Part shown: positions 1 to 7,805 of the stretch, in pieces
How positions within the stretch are numbered: the stretch's first letter is position 1
Layout: the number at the start of each line of letters is the position of its first letter
Assembly: GCA_963829845.1 (NCBI GenBank)
Contig: CAWHKD010000024.1
Coordinates: 62,001-126,000, forward strand
Direction of reading: 5' to 3'
Length of the DNA: 64,000 nt
Source: Gaiellasilicea sp963829845
GTDB lineage: Bacteria > Actinomycetota > Thermoleophilia > Gaiellales > Gaiellaceae
Position numbers and translations under genes: made by a program
Notes under the pieces: generated by a model
What the model was told of the DNA's origin: nothing
Database searches by the model: none
What the model saw: only the letters and a program-made list of their open reading frames with translations

Positions 1-2
1 AG

Positions 3-41
3 CGCGTGCTCGCGCAGCTTGAGGCCGAGCTCGTCCACTAG
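3..41 (+). CDS. 3' end of an unidentified gene (partial)
   Basis: The third frame reads RVLAQLEAELVH and then TAG at 39-41. Only 12 residues lie in the window, so no function can be assigned. The call rests on this stop overlapping the stop of the convergent gene at 38-214, a pattern repeated at five other convergent pairs here. Confidence 0.4.
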   Translation, partial: RVLAQLEAELVH

Positions 42-214
42 AGCGCCGGACGCGCCAGTGCGAGCAACGGCTGCGCGTCGGGGGCGTCGTCGGCGAGGGT
101 GACCGTCGAGCCATCGTCGAAGTGGAGATGGATGCGCTCGCGGCCCGCCTCGCGGCGGCGCTTCAGATAGAGCAGGGCGCCGGTCAGCAGCGCCAACCAG
201 AGCAGCTTACGCAT
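38..214 (-). CDS. small membrane-anchored hypothetical protein (58 aa)
   Basis: The ATG at 214 opens a 58-residue frame. It begins MRKLLWLALLTGALLYLKRR, a single hydrophobic segment followed by a basic patch, which predicts an inside-positive membrane anchor with a short acidic and Ala/Leu-rich tail. The start overlaps the end of the upstream roadblock gene by 8 bp, which suggests translational coupling. Its TAG stop shares CTAG with the convergent gene at the window edge. I do not recognise a family. Confidence 0.55.
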   Translation of the reverse strand: MRKLLWLALLTGALLYLKRRREAGRERIHLHFDDGSTVTLADDAPDAQPLLALARPAL

Positions 215-635
215 CAGCCGGCCCCGTCTTCTTCGCCGCGCGGCTCCTGGGCTTGGACTTCGGTTTCTTCTTCTTCGTCGCGGCGACGGCGCGCAGGCAG
301 GTGCGCAGGTCGTAGAGGACGAGCCCGGAGGTCGGCCCTACGCTCGTCCGCGCGACGATGACGAGAGCGTCCTCGCCGACGACGAAAAGGCTGCCCTCGC
401 GCAGCGCTGCTTCGAGCTGCGTCACCGAGCGGCCGCTCGAGCCGAAGCGCGACGTCGCCGCCTCCAGCAGGCCGACACCGGCCCGGACGAGACGCTCGGT
501 CTCCGGCTCGGCGGCGAGCGTCGAGCCAAGCACCGCGCCGTCGCCGTCGACAACGGCGGCGGCCTCGACCTGCGAGGAGATCTCGGTCAGGTCGGCGAGA
601 GCGGACGCGACATCCACGGGCCAGACGATACTCAC
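207..635 (-). CDS. roadblock/LC7-like domain protein with a lysine-rich tail
   Basis: The protein is about 142 aa from a GTG at 635 (SIVWPVDVASALADLTE...). The body resembles a roadblock/LC7 (MglB-like) fold: helix, then AAAVVDGDGAVLGSTLA, then strands ending SGLVLYDLRTCLRAV. Such proteins are usually dimeric partners or regulators of small Ras-like GTPases in bacteria. No GTPase is encoded nearby. The last ~25 residues are a low-complexity basic tail (KKKKPKSKPRSRAAKK), unusual for the family and suggestive of nucleic-acid or membrane binding. The open frame extends 60 bp further upstream, but that would run into the divergent BrkB-family gene, so I chose the GTG. The domain assignment is tentative. 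Confidence 0.6.
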   Translation of the reverse strand: MSIVWPVDVASALADLTEISSQVEAAAVVDGDGAVLGSTLAAEPETERLVRAGVGLLEAATSRFGSSGRSVTQLEAALREGSLFVVGEDALVIVARTSVGPTSGLVLYDLRTCLRAVAATKKKKPKSKPRSRAAKKTGPADA

Positions 636-638
636 GGC

Positions 639-1454
639 GTGCGCCGCCCGTTGGCCCAACCCATCGCCAAGTTCTTCGCCGACCGAGGCACGCACCTCGC
701 TGCGATGATCGCCTACTTCGGCCTCCTCTCCTCCGTCTCGTTGATCTTCCTTGCGCTGGCGCTTCTCGGCTACACCGGGCGGGCCGAAGAGTCGAGCTAC
801 CTCGTCCGGGAGCTGCAGAAGCTCTTTCCTTCGCAGTCGATCACGGACATCGTCAAGGTCGTCGACGCGATCACCTCGAACGCGACGACGCTCGGCCTGA
901 TCGGCGGTGCCTTCCTGCTCTGGACGTCGCTCTCGCTCTTCAGCGTGCTCGAGTCGGCCTTCAACATCGTCTATGCGCGGCCGAACCGCCCCTTCCTGCG
1001 CGGCAAGTTCCTCGCGACGCTGTTCATGGCCGGCTCACTGATCATCCTCACGGCGGCGCTCATCCTCGGCTCGTTCGGCTACGACCTGATGCAGCGCTTC
1101 ACGCCGAACTTCATCGACAACGCCTTGGTCGCCTACAGCCTCTCGATGCTGATCTCGACGATGGCCGTCTTCACCTTCCTCGTCGCCGCGTACGAGCGGC
1201 TGACGAACGTGCGGCTGACGCTGCGCGAGGTGTGGCCGGGAGCTGCGCTCGCCGCCCTGCTGCTGCAGGCGACCTTCCAGGTGCTGCCAATCTTCGTCCG
1301 CGTCTCGCACGAGGTGATCGCAGTGCAGGCGCTTGGCGCCTCGGCACTCCTGCTCGTCTGGATCTACGTGATGGCGAACGTCATCGTCTTCGGGGCCGAG
1401 GTGAACTGGTGGTACGGCCGCCGCGACGAGGACGAGGTCGCGGGCCTGGCCTAG
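639..1454 (+). CDS. YihY/BrkB-family inner membrane protein
   Basis: This 271-residue protein has the YihY/BrkB (formerly 'RNase BN') pattern: an N-terminal amphipathic stretch (FFADRGTHLAAMIAYFGLLS), then about six membrane segments with LGLIGGAFLLWTSLSLFSVLESAFNIVY and a terminal VFGAEVNWWY. The family is a probable transporter or membrane-organising protein; its substrate is unknown. The GTG at 639 keeps the conserved segment before the first helix; the ATG at 705 would remove it. It is divergent from the roadblock gene with only 3 bp between starts. Its stop overlaps the rdgB stop on CTAG. Confidence 0.85.
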   Translation: MRRPLAQPIAKFFADRGTHLAAMIAYFGLLSSVSLIFLALALLGYTGRAEESSYLVRELQKLFPSQSITDIVKVVDAITSNATTLGLIGGAFLLWTSLSLFSVLESAFNIVYARPNRPFLRGKFLATLFMAGSLIILTAALILGSFGYDLMQRFTPNFIDNALVAYSLSMLISTMAVFTFLVAAYERLTNVRLTLREVWPGAALAALLLQATFQVLPIFVRVSHEVIAVQALGASALLLVWIYVMANVIVFGAEVNWWYGRRDEDEVAGLA

Positions 1455-2065
1455 GAGGGTTTGGCGGAATCGCGCTCGTGGCCGGGCTGCGATGGTCGTT
1501 CCGAAGCAAGGACGCAGGGAGCGATGCCGGCGGCCGCGCGGGCGCGGTGCGAGTTAGCGCGCTTCCAGTCGTCGCCGAGCTCGGCGACCGTCTGCTCCTG
1601 ACCGGTGGGCACGAAGATCGGGTCGTAGCCGAAGCCCTCTTCGCCGCGGCGCTCCGTCGCGACCGTCCCCTCCAGGATCCCCGTGCCGCGCCGCTCCTCC
1701 CCGGCCGGGCCAAGCGCGACGAGCTCGCAGACGTAGCGCGCGCGGCGATCGTCGACGCCGTCGAGCTCCACCAGAAGCTGCCCGACACCGTCGGCTGCCC
1801 AGCGGGCGGAGGCGACGCCGGGCCCGCCCCCGAGCGCGGCAACCTCGATTCCGGAGTCTTCGCCGAGCACCCACTCCTCCGGCGAGGCCGACTCGCGCCC
1901 GAACGCGGCTTTCGCGCGGGCGTTCTCGTGGTAGGTCGCCCCGTCCTCGGGCGGGTACTCGAGGCCGGTCTCGAGCAGCGCGAGCTCCCAACCCGGCAAC
2001 GCGGCCCGCAACTCGTCCAACTTGTGCGGGTTCCCCGAAGCGAGCCGGGCCTTCACGGCCGCCAT
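1451..2065 (-). CDS. rdgB: XTP/dITP pyrophosphatase (non-canonical purine NTPase)
   Basis: RdgB/HAM1 family, 204 aa. It hydrolyses ITP, dITP and XTP to the monophosphate plus pyrophosphate and so keeps deaminated purines out of DNA and RNA. Visible motifs are SGNPHKLDEL at the N-terminus, ENARAKA, GEDSGIEV (metal and substrate site) and GFGYDPIFVP. The ATG at 2065 lies inside the end of the mgtC-like gene (13 bp overlap), so the two are probably co-translated. Order on the minus strand is murI, rph, mgtC-like, rdgB. The rph-rdgB pairing is common in bacteria. Confidence 0.95.
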   Translation of the reverse strand: MAAVKARLASGNPHKLDELRAALPGWELALLETGLEYPPEDGATYHENARAKAAFGRESASPEEWVLGEDSGIEVAALGGGPGVASARWAADGVGQLLVELDGVDDRRARYVCELVALGPAGEERRGTGILEGTVATERRGEEGFGYDPIFVPTGQEQTVAELGDDWKRANSHRARAAAGIAPCVLASERPSQPGHERDSAKPS

Positions 2066-2727
2066 TGCACGCGCTCGACGTCGTCGAGCTTGTTGACCTC
2101 CTCGGCCACACGCGCCGACTCCGCCCGGCGCGAGGCGCGCAGTGTCACGTCGATCGTGCGCTCGTCGCCGAACTCGACCTGGCTGATCTCGCCGCCGTGC
2201 TCCTCGATCGCGCTCAGCACGCGGGTCGCATCGCCCTCCGGGACGAGCTTGATCGCGAGCTCGGCTTCCTCGGGACGGACGCGGGAGACCAGCCGCGTCG
2301 AGATCAGCTTCAGCGGCCCCAGCGAGATCAGCACGAGCACCGCCGCGCCGACGCCGACCGCGTAGTAGCCCGTGCCTGCCGCCATCCCGATCGCGGCCAC
2401 GGCCCAGAGCGTCGCCGCGGTCGTCAGGCCGCGCACGGAGATGCCGCGGACGATGATCGCGCCGGCGCCGAGGAAACCGACCCCGGTCACGATCTGCGCC
2501 GCGATCCGGGTCGGGTCGAAGACGATGCCCGAGCGCTGCGAGAACGTCCAGTCCGTCCAGGCATACGCCGAGACGAGGGTGAAGACACACGCGCCCAGCG
2601 AGACGAGGAGGTGCGTGCGGAAACCGGCCTCGTGGTCGCGCAGCTCGCGTTCGAGCCCGATCGCGCCGCCGAGCCCCGCCGCCACGAGCAGCCGCAGCAG
2701 CGCCTCGGCGGTCGTAAGCTCAGGCAC
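2053..2727 (-). CDS. MgtC/SapB family membrane protein
   Basis: 224 aa. The N-terminal half holds the MgtC signature: GLGGAIGLERELRDHEAGFR followed by THLLVSLGACVF, QIVTGVGFLGAGAII and VRGLTTAATLWAVAAIGM, forming about four to five membrane helices. The C-terminal ~80 residues are a soluble ACT-like domain ending DDVERVQWRP. MgtC proteins have been linked to magnesium limitation and ATP-synthase control in pathogens; the role here is unknown. The gene overlaps rph by 8 bp and rdgB by 13 bp. Confidence 0.9.
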   Translation of the reverse strand: MPELTTAEALLRLLVAAGLGGAIGLERELRDHEAGFRTHLLVSLGACVFTLVSAYAWTDWTFSQRSGIVFDPTRIAAQIVTGVGFLGAGAIIVRGISVRGLTTAATLWAVAAIGMAAGTGYYAVGVGAAVLVLISLGPLKLISTRLVSRVRPEEAELAIKLVPEGDATRVLSAIEEHGGEISQVEFGDERTIDVTLRASRRAESARVAEEVNKLDDVERVQWRP

Positions 2728-3433
2728 GCTCGGCCGCGACGGCGGCGTCCTGCGCCGCGACGATCTCCTCGCAGCCGGCCGCGGCGAGGTCGAGCAGCTC
2801 GTCGAGCAACTCGCGCGAGAACGGGTCGCGCTCCGCTGTCGCCTGCACCTCGACGAGGCGGCCGTCGGCGGTCATGACGACGTTCATGTCCGTCTCCGCG
2901 CTCGAGTCCTCGGCGTAGTCGAGGTCGAGCAGCGGCCGCCCATCGACGACGCCGACCGAGACGGCGGCGATCTGGCCGGTGAGCGCCTTCGAGAGCCCGA
3001 AACGGTCGAGCGCGCGCCAAGCGGCGACATACGCGCCCGAGATCGCGGCGCAGCGCGTGCCGCCGTCGGCCTGGAGCACGTCGCAGTCGAGCCAGAGGGT
3101 GCGCTCGCCGAGCGCCTGGAAGTCGCAGACCGACCGGAGCGCGCGGCCGATCAGCCGCTGGATCTCGACCGTGCGTCCGCCCTGCTTTCCCTTGGCGGCT
3201 TCGCGGGCGACGCGCTCGCCTGTCGACGCCGGAAGGAGCGAGTACTCCGCGGTCATCCAGCCTCGGCCGGAGCGGTAGAGCCAGCGCGGCACGCCGTCCT
3301 CGACCATTGCGGTGCAGAGCACCTTCGTCTTCCCCTGCGAATAGAGGACCGATCCGTGGGCCTGCTCGAGCCAGTCGGGGACGAGCTCGAGCGCCCGCAG
3401 CTCGTCGTCGCGCTGCCTGCCGTCGGCCCTCAT
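2720..3433 (-). CDS. rph: ribonuclease PH
   Basis: 237 aa. RNase PH is a phosphate-dependent 3'-5' exoribonuclease that trims tRNA 3' ends. Recognisable segments are MRADGRQRDDELR, GSVLYSQGKTKVLCTA, QRLIGRALRSV, the catalytic-core stretch WLDCDVLQADGGTRCAAISG and EDSSAETDMNVV. The ATG at 3433 follows an AG-rich Shine-Dalgarno (GAGGGAGGC) about 5 bp away. The longer open frame upstream runs through the hairpin repeat at 3462-3558 and is not coding. Confidence 0.95.
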   Translation of the reverse strand: MRADGRQRDDELRALELVPDWLEQAHGSVLYSQGKTKVLCTAMVEDGVPRWLYRSGRGWMTAEYSLLPASTGERVAREAAKGKQGGRTVEIQRLIGRALRSVCDFQALGERTLWLDCDVLQADGGTRCAAISGAYVAAWRALDRFGLSKALTGQIAAVSVGVVDGRPLLDLDYAEDSSAETDMNVVMTADGRLVEVQATAERDPFSRELLDELLDLAAAGCEEIVAAQDAAVAAERA

Positions 3434-3461
3434 GCCGCCTCCCTCGCCTTCGGGTCGGTCG

Positions 3462-3558
3462 CGCGGGGGAAACCCGGTTTCCCCCGCGAACCCCGTGCGC
3501 GCCGTCGCCGATGCTGCGCATCGGCGCGTCCCTGCGGGGGAACCTGACGGTTCCCCCG
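3462..3558. repeat. dispersed multi-hairpin intergenic repeat, family A, copy 1
   Basis: The murI-rph gap holds three hairpins. At 3462-3488, CGCGGGGGAAACC pairs perfectly with its inverse around a single C. At 3506-3526, CGCCGATGC pairs with GCATCGGCG. At 3535-3558, CGGGGGAACC-TGAC-GGTTCCCCCG pairs. The outer two, with the surrounding CCAGGA and CGAAGGCGAG strings, recur in opposite orientation at 7707-7780. Because it lies inside a same-strand gene string, it could attenuate or stabilise the murI-rph transcript. Confidence 0.75.
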
Positions 3559-3584
3559 AACCCCCTCCTGGCTGCATGACTGCG

Positions 3585-4406
3585 TCATGCCGCCGCCGCT
3601 TCCAGCGCCGCGATCTCCACGTGCTCGACATCCTCGATCGGGAGCTGGAGGAAGCGCCGGCCCATCGCCCGGAACGACGCCGTGTCCCCGGTCGTCAGAA
3701 AGCCGTAGGCGCCCTCGCGGGCCGCGTCGTTCTCGATCCGCTTGCGCGCGAGCGTCTCGGCGACCTCGCGGGCCGTTTCGTCGGCTGAGAAGACGAGCGT
3801 GACGTCGCGGCCGAAGACACGCTGCAGGATCGGCCGAATCAGCGGGTAGTGAGTGCAGCCGAGAATGACCGTGTCGACGCCCGCCTCCTTCAGCGGCGCC
3901 GCGTACTCGCGCACAGCGGCGGCTGTCTCCTCGGCGAACGGGTCGTCGCCCTCGATCAGCGGCACGAGCCGCGGGCAGGCCACGGAGAGGACGCTCGCAC
4001 CGGCGTCGAGCGCGCGCACGAGCTGCTCGTAGCGGCCGCTCGAGACGGTCGCCTGCGTCGCGAGCAGTCCGATCCGCCGATTCCGCGTCGCCTGCACGGC
4101 CGCGTGCGCCTCGGGGGCGATGACGCCGACGACGGGGACGCGCAGCCCCGTCTGGAGCTCCGGAAGTGCCGCCGCGGTCGCCGAGTTGCAGGCGACGACG
4201 ACGAGCTTGACGCCGCGGGCCTCCAGGAACGAGCCGATCTCGTGCGCGAAGCGGCGCAGCTCGTCAAGCGGCCGTGGGCCGTAGGGCAGGCGCGCGCCGT
4301 CGCCGAGGTAGAGGAAATCTTCGTGCGGGAGCGTCACCAGGCACTCGTGCAGCACCGTCAGGCCGCCGACGCCCGAGTCGAACACGCCGATCGGCCGCTC
4401 GTCCAT
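3585..4406 (-). CDS. murI: glutamate racemase
   Basis: 273 aa. It interconverts L- and D-glutamate to supply D-Glu for peptidoglycan. The N-terminus MDERPIGVFDSGVGGLTVL contains the catalytic-region DSGVGG. The two cysteine acid/base motifs are VVACNSATA and LGCTHYPL, and LYLGDGARLPYG is also diagnostic. It is the first gene of the minus-strand string leading to rph, mgtC-like and rdgB, separated from rph by 151 bp of hairpin repeat. Confidence 0.95.
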   Translation of the reverse strand: MDERPIGVFDSGVGGLTVLHECLVTLPHEDFLYLGDGARLPYGPRPLDELRRFAHEIGSFLEARGVKLVVVACNSATAAALPELQTGLRVPVVGVIAPEAHAAVQATRNRRIGLLATQATVSSGRYEQLVRALDAGASVLSVACPRLVPLIEGDDPFAEETAAAVREYAAPLKEAGVDTVILGCTHYPLIRPILQRVFGRDVTLVFSADETAREVAETLARKRIENDAAREGAYGFLTTGDTASFRAMGRRFLQLPIEDVEHVEIAALEAAAA

Positions 4407-4480
4407 CTGCCGGATTGTAGGGAGGCGGCACGATGGTCGGCCATCTGGTCGGCTACGGTCCCTGCGTGCTCCGGGCTCCC

Positions 4481-5149
4481 ATGAGGATCCTCGCGCTCAC
4501 CCACGGCGACAACGTCGGCCCCGGTGTCTTCGAGGACGCCGCGCGGGCGGCCGGCCACGAGCTCGTCGAGCGCAACGTCGCCCGCAACGGCGTTCCCGAG
4601 GAGGGCGCCGACGCTGTGATCGTCCTCGGCGGGGCCATGCATCCCGACCAGGATGACCGCCACCCCTGGCTCAAGCCGGAGCTTCGCCTGCTCGAGCGGG
4701 AGCTCGAGCGCGGCACACCCATGCTCGGCATCTGCCTTGGGTCCCAGCTGATCGCGCGGGCAGCGGGTGCCCAGGTCTTCCGGGCCGCCGAGCCCGAAGT
4801 CGGCTGGCTCCCGGTCGAGGTGACGGCCGAGGGGGCCGCCGATCCGGTCGCGGTGGCCCTTCCGGCGCGGTTCGACGCCTTTCAGTGGCACCACTACACC
4901 CACGACCTCCCGGACGGCGCCGTCGAACTGGCCCGCAGCCCGATCTGCACGCAGGCGTTCAGGCTCGGGCACGCGTGGGGCGTCCAGTTCCACCCGGAGG
5001 TGCGCGGCGAGCAGGTCGAGTCGTGGCTCGCGGAGGATCCCGACGATGTTGCCGACCCGGCGGCGCTGCGGGCCGCGACGCGCGAACGAATCGCAGCCTG
5101 GAACGAGCTCGGGCGGCGGCTCTGCTCGGCGTTCCTGCAGGCGGTCTAG
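4481..5149 (+). CDS. class I glutamine amidotransferase-like protein
   Basis: 222 aa from the ATG at 4481 (MRILALTHGDNVGPGVFEDA); an upstream in-frame ATG at 4433 would add 16 unconserved residues. The class I GATase triad is present: nucleophile Cys85 in LGICLGSQL, His171 and Glu173 in GVQFHPE. It lacks a synthetase domain and resembles stand-alone GMP-synthase-like amidotransferases, so the ammonia acceptor is unknown. Its stop shares CTAG with the convergent rhodanese gene. Confidence 0.85.
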   Translation: MRILALTHGDNVGPGVFEDAARAAGHELVERNVARNGVPEEGADAVIVLGGAMHPDQDDRHPWLKPELRLLERELERGTPMLGICLGSQLIARAAGAQVFRAAEPEVGWLPVEVTAEGAADPVAVALPARFDAFQWHHYTHDLPDGAVELARSPICTQAFRLGHAWGVQFHPEVRGEQVESWLAEDPDDVADPAALRAATRERIAAWNELGRRLCSAFLQAV

Positions 5150-5505
5150 CCGGTCTCGGCAGGCAGCGAGTCGTCGCGCGACCACTCGTGCCACGAGCCG
5201 CGGTAGTTCGCGGCCCGGTAGCCGAGCGAGGCGAGGATCTGCGTCGCCAGCTCGGAACGCGAGCCCGAGTGGCAGTAGGAGACGAGCTCGACGTCCTCAG
5301 GGCGCCCGAGTCGCTCGTAGACCTCCTCCGGCGCGAGCGCGAGGAGCTGCTGGAGATCGAGATGGTGCGCACCGGCGATCCGGCCGGCTCGCGGGTCGCA
5401 CGGCGCCGTCGTCTCACCCCGATACTCGCCCGCGCTGCGCACATCGAGGACGACGAAGCCCTCCTCGCCGAGCCGGCGTGCGACCTCGTCGCGCTCTACG
5501 TCCAA
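5146..5505 (-). CDS. rhodanese-like sulfurtransferase
   Basis: About 119 aa. It is a single rhodanese domain: VVLDVRSAGEYRG near the N-terminus, AGAHHLDL, and the active-site loop SYCHSGSRS with the persulfide-forming Cys, then NYRGSWHEWSRD. The likely start is the TTG at 5505, giving MDVERDEVARRL and a 10 bp overlap with the preceding hydrolase; upstream in-frame sequence is the hydrolase gene read in another frame. It is last in a minus-strand string GNAT, GST, alpha/beta hydrolase, rhodanese. Confidence 0.85.
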   Translation of the reverse strand: MDVERDEVARRLGEEGFVVLDVRSAGEYRGETTAPCDPRAGRIAGAHHLDLQQLLALAPEEVYERLGRPEDVELVSYCHSGSRSELATQILASLGYRAANYRGSWHEWSRDDSLPAETG

Positions 5506-6146
5506 CGCGCCACCGCCTCGTCGAGGACGAGGCCGAACTCCGCGGGACGCTCGAGGTTGGGGAGATGGCCGCACGCGGGGAGCACGACCGCATCCGGCTC
5601 GAACCGCCGCGCATCCTCGACCGGCACGAACGGGTCGCGGTCGCCGACGACCGTGAGCGCACGGTCGCCGAGCGCCCTGTACGCGTCCGTGGAGTCGGGC
5701 CGGTCGCGGATCGCCGCGAGAGCGGTCACGAGCTCCTCCTCGGTGCGGTCGAGCGCGAGCATGCGGGCACGGGCGACCACGTCCGGATCGCTCTCGTCGC
5801 GGAAGAGGGTCTCATGCATCGCGTCCCACACGCCCTCCGCCCCGCGTTCGCGCGCGATCGCGATCGTCTCCGCGCGCTTGGCGTAGCGCTCGGGCGTGTC
5901 GGCCTCCGGCCGCGAGCCCGCGAGCAGCAGCCCGGCCAGGCGCTCGGGTGCGCGACGTGCGGCCGCCATCGCCGCGTAGCCGCCCATCGACGCGCCGACG
6001 AGCACGAGGCGGCCCGGATGCGCCTCCAGCACGGCGTCGGCCCAGTCGTCCATCGTGCGGCCGAGGCCGTACAGCCGCGGCGCGTCCACTCCTTCGTGCC
6101 ACATCCGTTCGTCGAGCGGGAAGGCGTGCAGGAAGACGACGGTCAC
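5496..6146 (-). CDS. alpha/beta hydrolase
   Basis: 216 aa alpha/beta-hydrolase fold. It starts MTVVFLHAFPLDERMW (oxyanion-hole HAF). The nucleophile elbow is VGASMGGYAA, the acid is probably the Asp in VVGDRDPFVP, and the catalytic His is in PACGHLPNLE. The substrate is unknown; small esterases and 3-oxoadipate enol-lactonase-like enzymes look similar. Start ATG and the GST stop overlap by 4 bp. Confidence 0.85.
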   Translation of the reverse strand: MTVVFLHAFPLDERMWHEGVDAPRLYGLGRTMDDWADAVLEAHPGRLVLVGASMGGYAAMAAARRAPERLAGLLLAGSRPEADTPERYAKRAETIAIARERGAEGVWDAMHETLFRDESDPDVVARARMLALDRTEEELVTALAAIRDRPDSTDAYRALGDRALTVVGDRDPFVPVEDARRFEPDAVVLPACGHLPNLERPAEFGLVLDEAVARWT

Positions 6147-6728
6147 AACGCCGCGATCAGCTCCTGCTCGGCCGCGACGGACGGCCGCGTGCAGGAGCGC
6201 TCGACCCAGTCGGCGAGCGCCGGCCAGGACTCGAACGGGATGCCGAGCAGCTCACGTGCCCGCAGGAGCCAGGGCAGGAAGGCGATGTCGGCGAGCCCGA
6301 ATGAGCGCCCGCTGAGCCAGGGGACACCGCCGAGCATCGCGTCCAGGAAGCCGAGCTCTTCCTCGAAGCTGCCGCGCGCGCCTTCGTCGCCGCGGCGGAG
6401 CGCGTAGTACGGCTTCGAGAAGTCGTCGAAGCGGAAGACGAGCAGCCGGCCCGCCGCGCGCTCGCCGGGATCGTCGGGCCACAGCGGTGGCTCGGGGTAG
6501 CGCTCGTTCAGGTATTCCGCGATCACCGCCGACTCCGGCAGGATCCAGCCGTCCTCGTCGAGCACCGGCACCTTGCCGGCCGGGTTCATCTCGTAGAGCC
6601 ACGCCGGACGGTCGGCGAGGTCGATCTCGACGGTCTCGTACGCGACCCCCTTCTCGGCCAGAACGATTCGGGTCCCGGGCGCAGTAGGGGCAGCGCGCGG
6701 CGTCGTAGAGCGTGATCAGGCCTCCCAC
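6143..6728 (-). CDS. glutathione S-transferase-like protein (frameshifted in this sequence)
   Basis: The thioredoxin-fold N-terminus (GGLITLYDAARCPYCAR) is read from a GTG at 6728. The rest, from RIVLAEKGVAYE through NPAGKVPVLDEDG, ESAVIAEYLNERYP and FGLADIAFLPWLL, lies in the next frame. The break sits at GGG 6671-6673 (CCC on the coding strand). Removing one base restores a continuous ~195-residue GST of normal length, so I treat it as one gene. Actinobacteria mostly lack glutathione, so the thiol used is uncertain. Start overlaps the GNAT stop by 13 bp. Confidence 0.75.
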
Positions 6729-7672
6729 CCCCGCTCAGCCCCCTCGAGCCCGATCGCGGCGGCGATCGACTCGAGTAACTCCTGCGCGGGCGGCAGCTCC
6801 GCCGGCGAAGCGGCCGTGCGCGCGACCGCGCGAACGGCCGCCGGCTCAGCGCCCGTCAGCCTGGCGACGACTCGTGGGTTTGCCGCGAGCGCGATCGCGT
6901 CGCCCGGCGGCAGCGCGCCGTAATACTCGGGTACCGAGAGGTACTCGTCGACAATCCGGCCCGCCTCGTGGAGGACGAAGCGGACGACCTGGTCGTGCTC
7001 GACGCCGATCGCGATCACAACCGCGCCCATCCGCTCCGAGAGCTCCTTCGCCAGCCGTCGCAGCGAGGCGGGGTCGCGGTCGGAGGCGTCGTCGTAGACG
7101 GTGATCCAGCCGTTGTGCGGCGACGTCACCTCGCTGCCGCGCGAGCCCCCGGGCAGCCTCGGGACGAACTGTCGAACCGCCCGCTCGACGGCGGTGAGGT
7201 CGTCGGTCTGGACGTGGATCGAGCCGTACGAGCGGCCGGCGTCGACCTCACGCACCTCGAGCGGCAGCACGAGGTTGCGCGATTCCTCGCGAAAGCCGAG
7301 GCGCTCGTAGAAGTCGAGCGCATCCGGGTTCGCGTTCAGGAAGAGGTGCGTCGCGCCGCGCGCACGAAGGTTTTCGACCACCGTGTCGATGAGCAAGCGG
7401 CCGGTGCCGTGACGGCGCCCGGCCTCCGCGACAAAGAGGTCGCCGATCTTGGCGAAGTGATCGTCGAGCCACGCGGTGACGAAGCCGATCGGGCGACCGT
7501 CCTCCTCCGCGAGGAAGAGCGCGTTCGCGTCGAGCGACCGCTCGAACTCGGGGCGGTTCGCCTCCCAGCTCACGTCCGCCCAGGGCGGCGGCTGCGGGCT
7601 CTCGGCCTGCCACTGCTCCCAGAGCGAGCGCAGCGCGTCGAAATCCTCGGCCGTTGCGTGGCGGACGCTCAT
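6716..7672 (-). CDS. GNAT-family N-acetyltransferase with a C-terminal extension
   Basis: 318 aa. Residues ~1-150 are a GNAT domain: MSVRHATAEDFDALRSLW, the acetyl-CoA loop EAGRRHGTGRLLID, and ANPDALDFYERLGFREE. Residues ~150-318 are a second domain unlike GNAT (GSIHVQTDDLTAVERAVRQF...WITVYDDASDRD) that I do not recognise. The acetyl acceptor is unknown. It is the first gene of the string running to the rhodanese gene; upstream lies the family A repeat. Confidence 0.8.
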   Translation of the reverse strand: MSVRHATAEDFDALRSLWEQWQAESPQPPPWADVSWEANRPEFERSLDANALFLAEEDGRPIGFVTAWLDDHFAKIGDLFVAEAGRRHGTGRLLIDTVVENLRARGATHLFLNANPDALDFYERLGFREESRNLVLPLEVREVDAGRSYGSIHVQTDDLTAVERAVRQFVPRLPGGSRGSEVTSPHNGWITVYDDASDRDPASLRRLAKELSERMGAVVIAIGVEHDQVVRFVLHEAGRIVDEYLSVPEYYGALPPGDAIALAANPRVVARLTGAEPAAVRAVARTAASPAELPPAQELLESIAAAIGLEGAERGWEA

Positions 7673-7706
7673 GGGGCGATGCCTCGACCCAGGAGCCGGG
7701 AAGGGG

Positions 7707-7780
7707 GCGTGGGGGAACCGGGAGGTTCCCCCACGCAGGATGAGAAGGGGGCTCGTGGGGGAAACATGGTTTCCCCCACG
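7707..7780. repeat. dispersed multi-hairpin intergenic repeat, family A, copy 2
   Basis: Two strong hairpins. At 7707-7736, GCGTGGGGGAACC pairs with GGTTCCCCCACGC around GGGA. At 7754-7780, CGTGGGGGAAAC pairs with GTTTCCCCCACG around ATG. The same pair in the same order, with CCAGGA before and CGAAGGCGAG after, is found on the opposite strand at 3462-3558. It lies between the glycosylase stop and the GNAT start, antisense to both genes. Confidence 0.75.
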
Positions 7781-7805
7781 GAGGCGAGCCGAAGGCGAGC
7801 GACGG

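Noticed and set aside
1232..2877. Plus-strand frames opposite rdgB, mgtC and rph
   Set aside because: Low-complexity Arg/Ala/Pro-rich translations typical of antisense frames in high-GC DNA; the minus-strand genes carry clear motifs.
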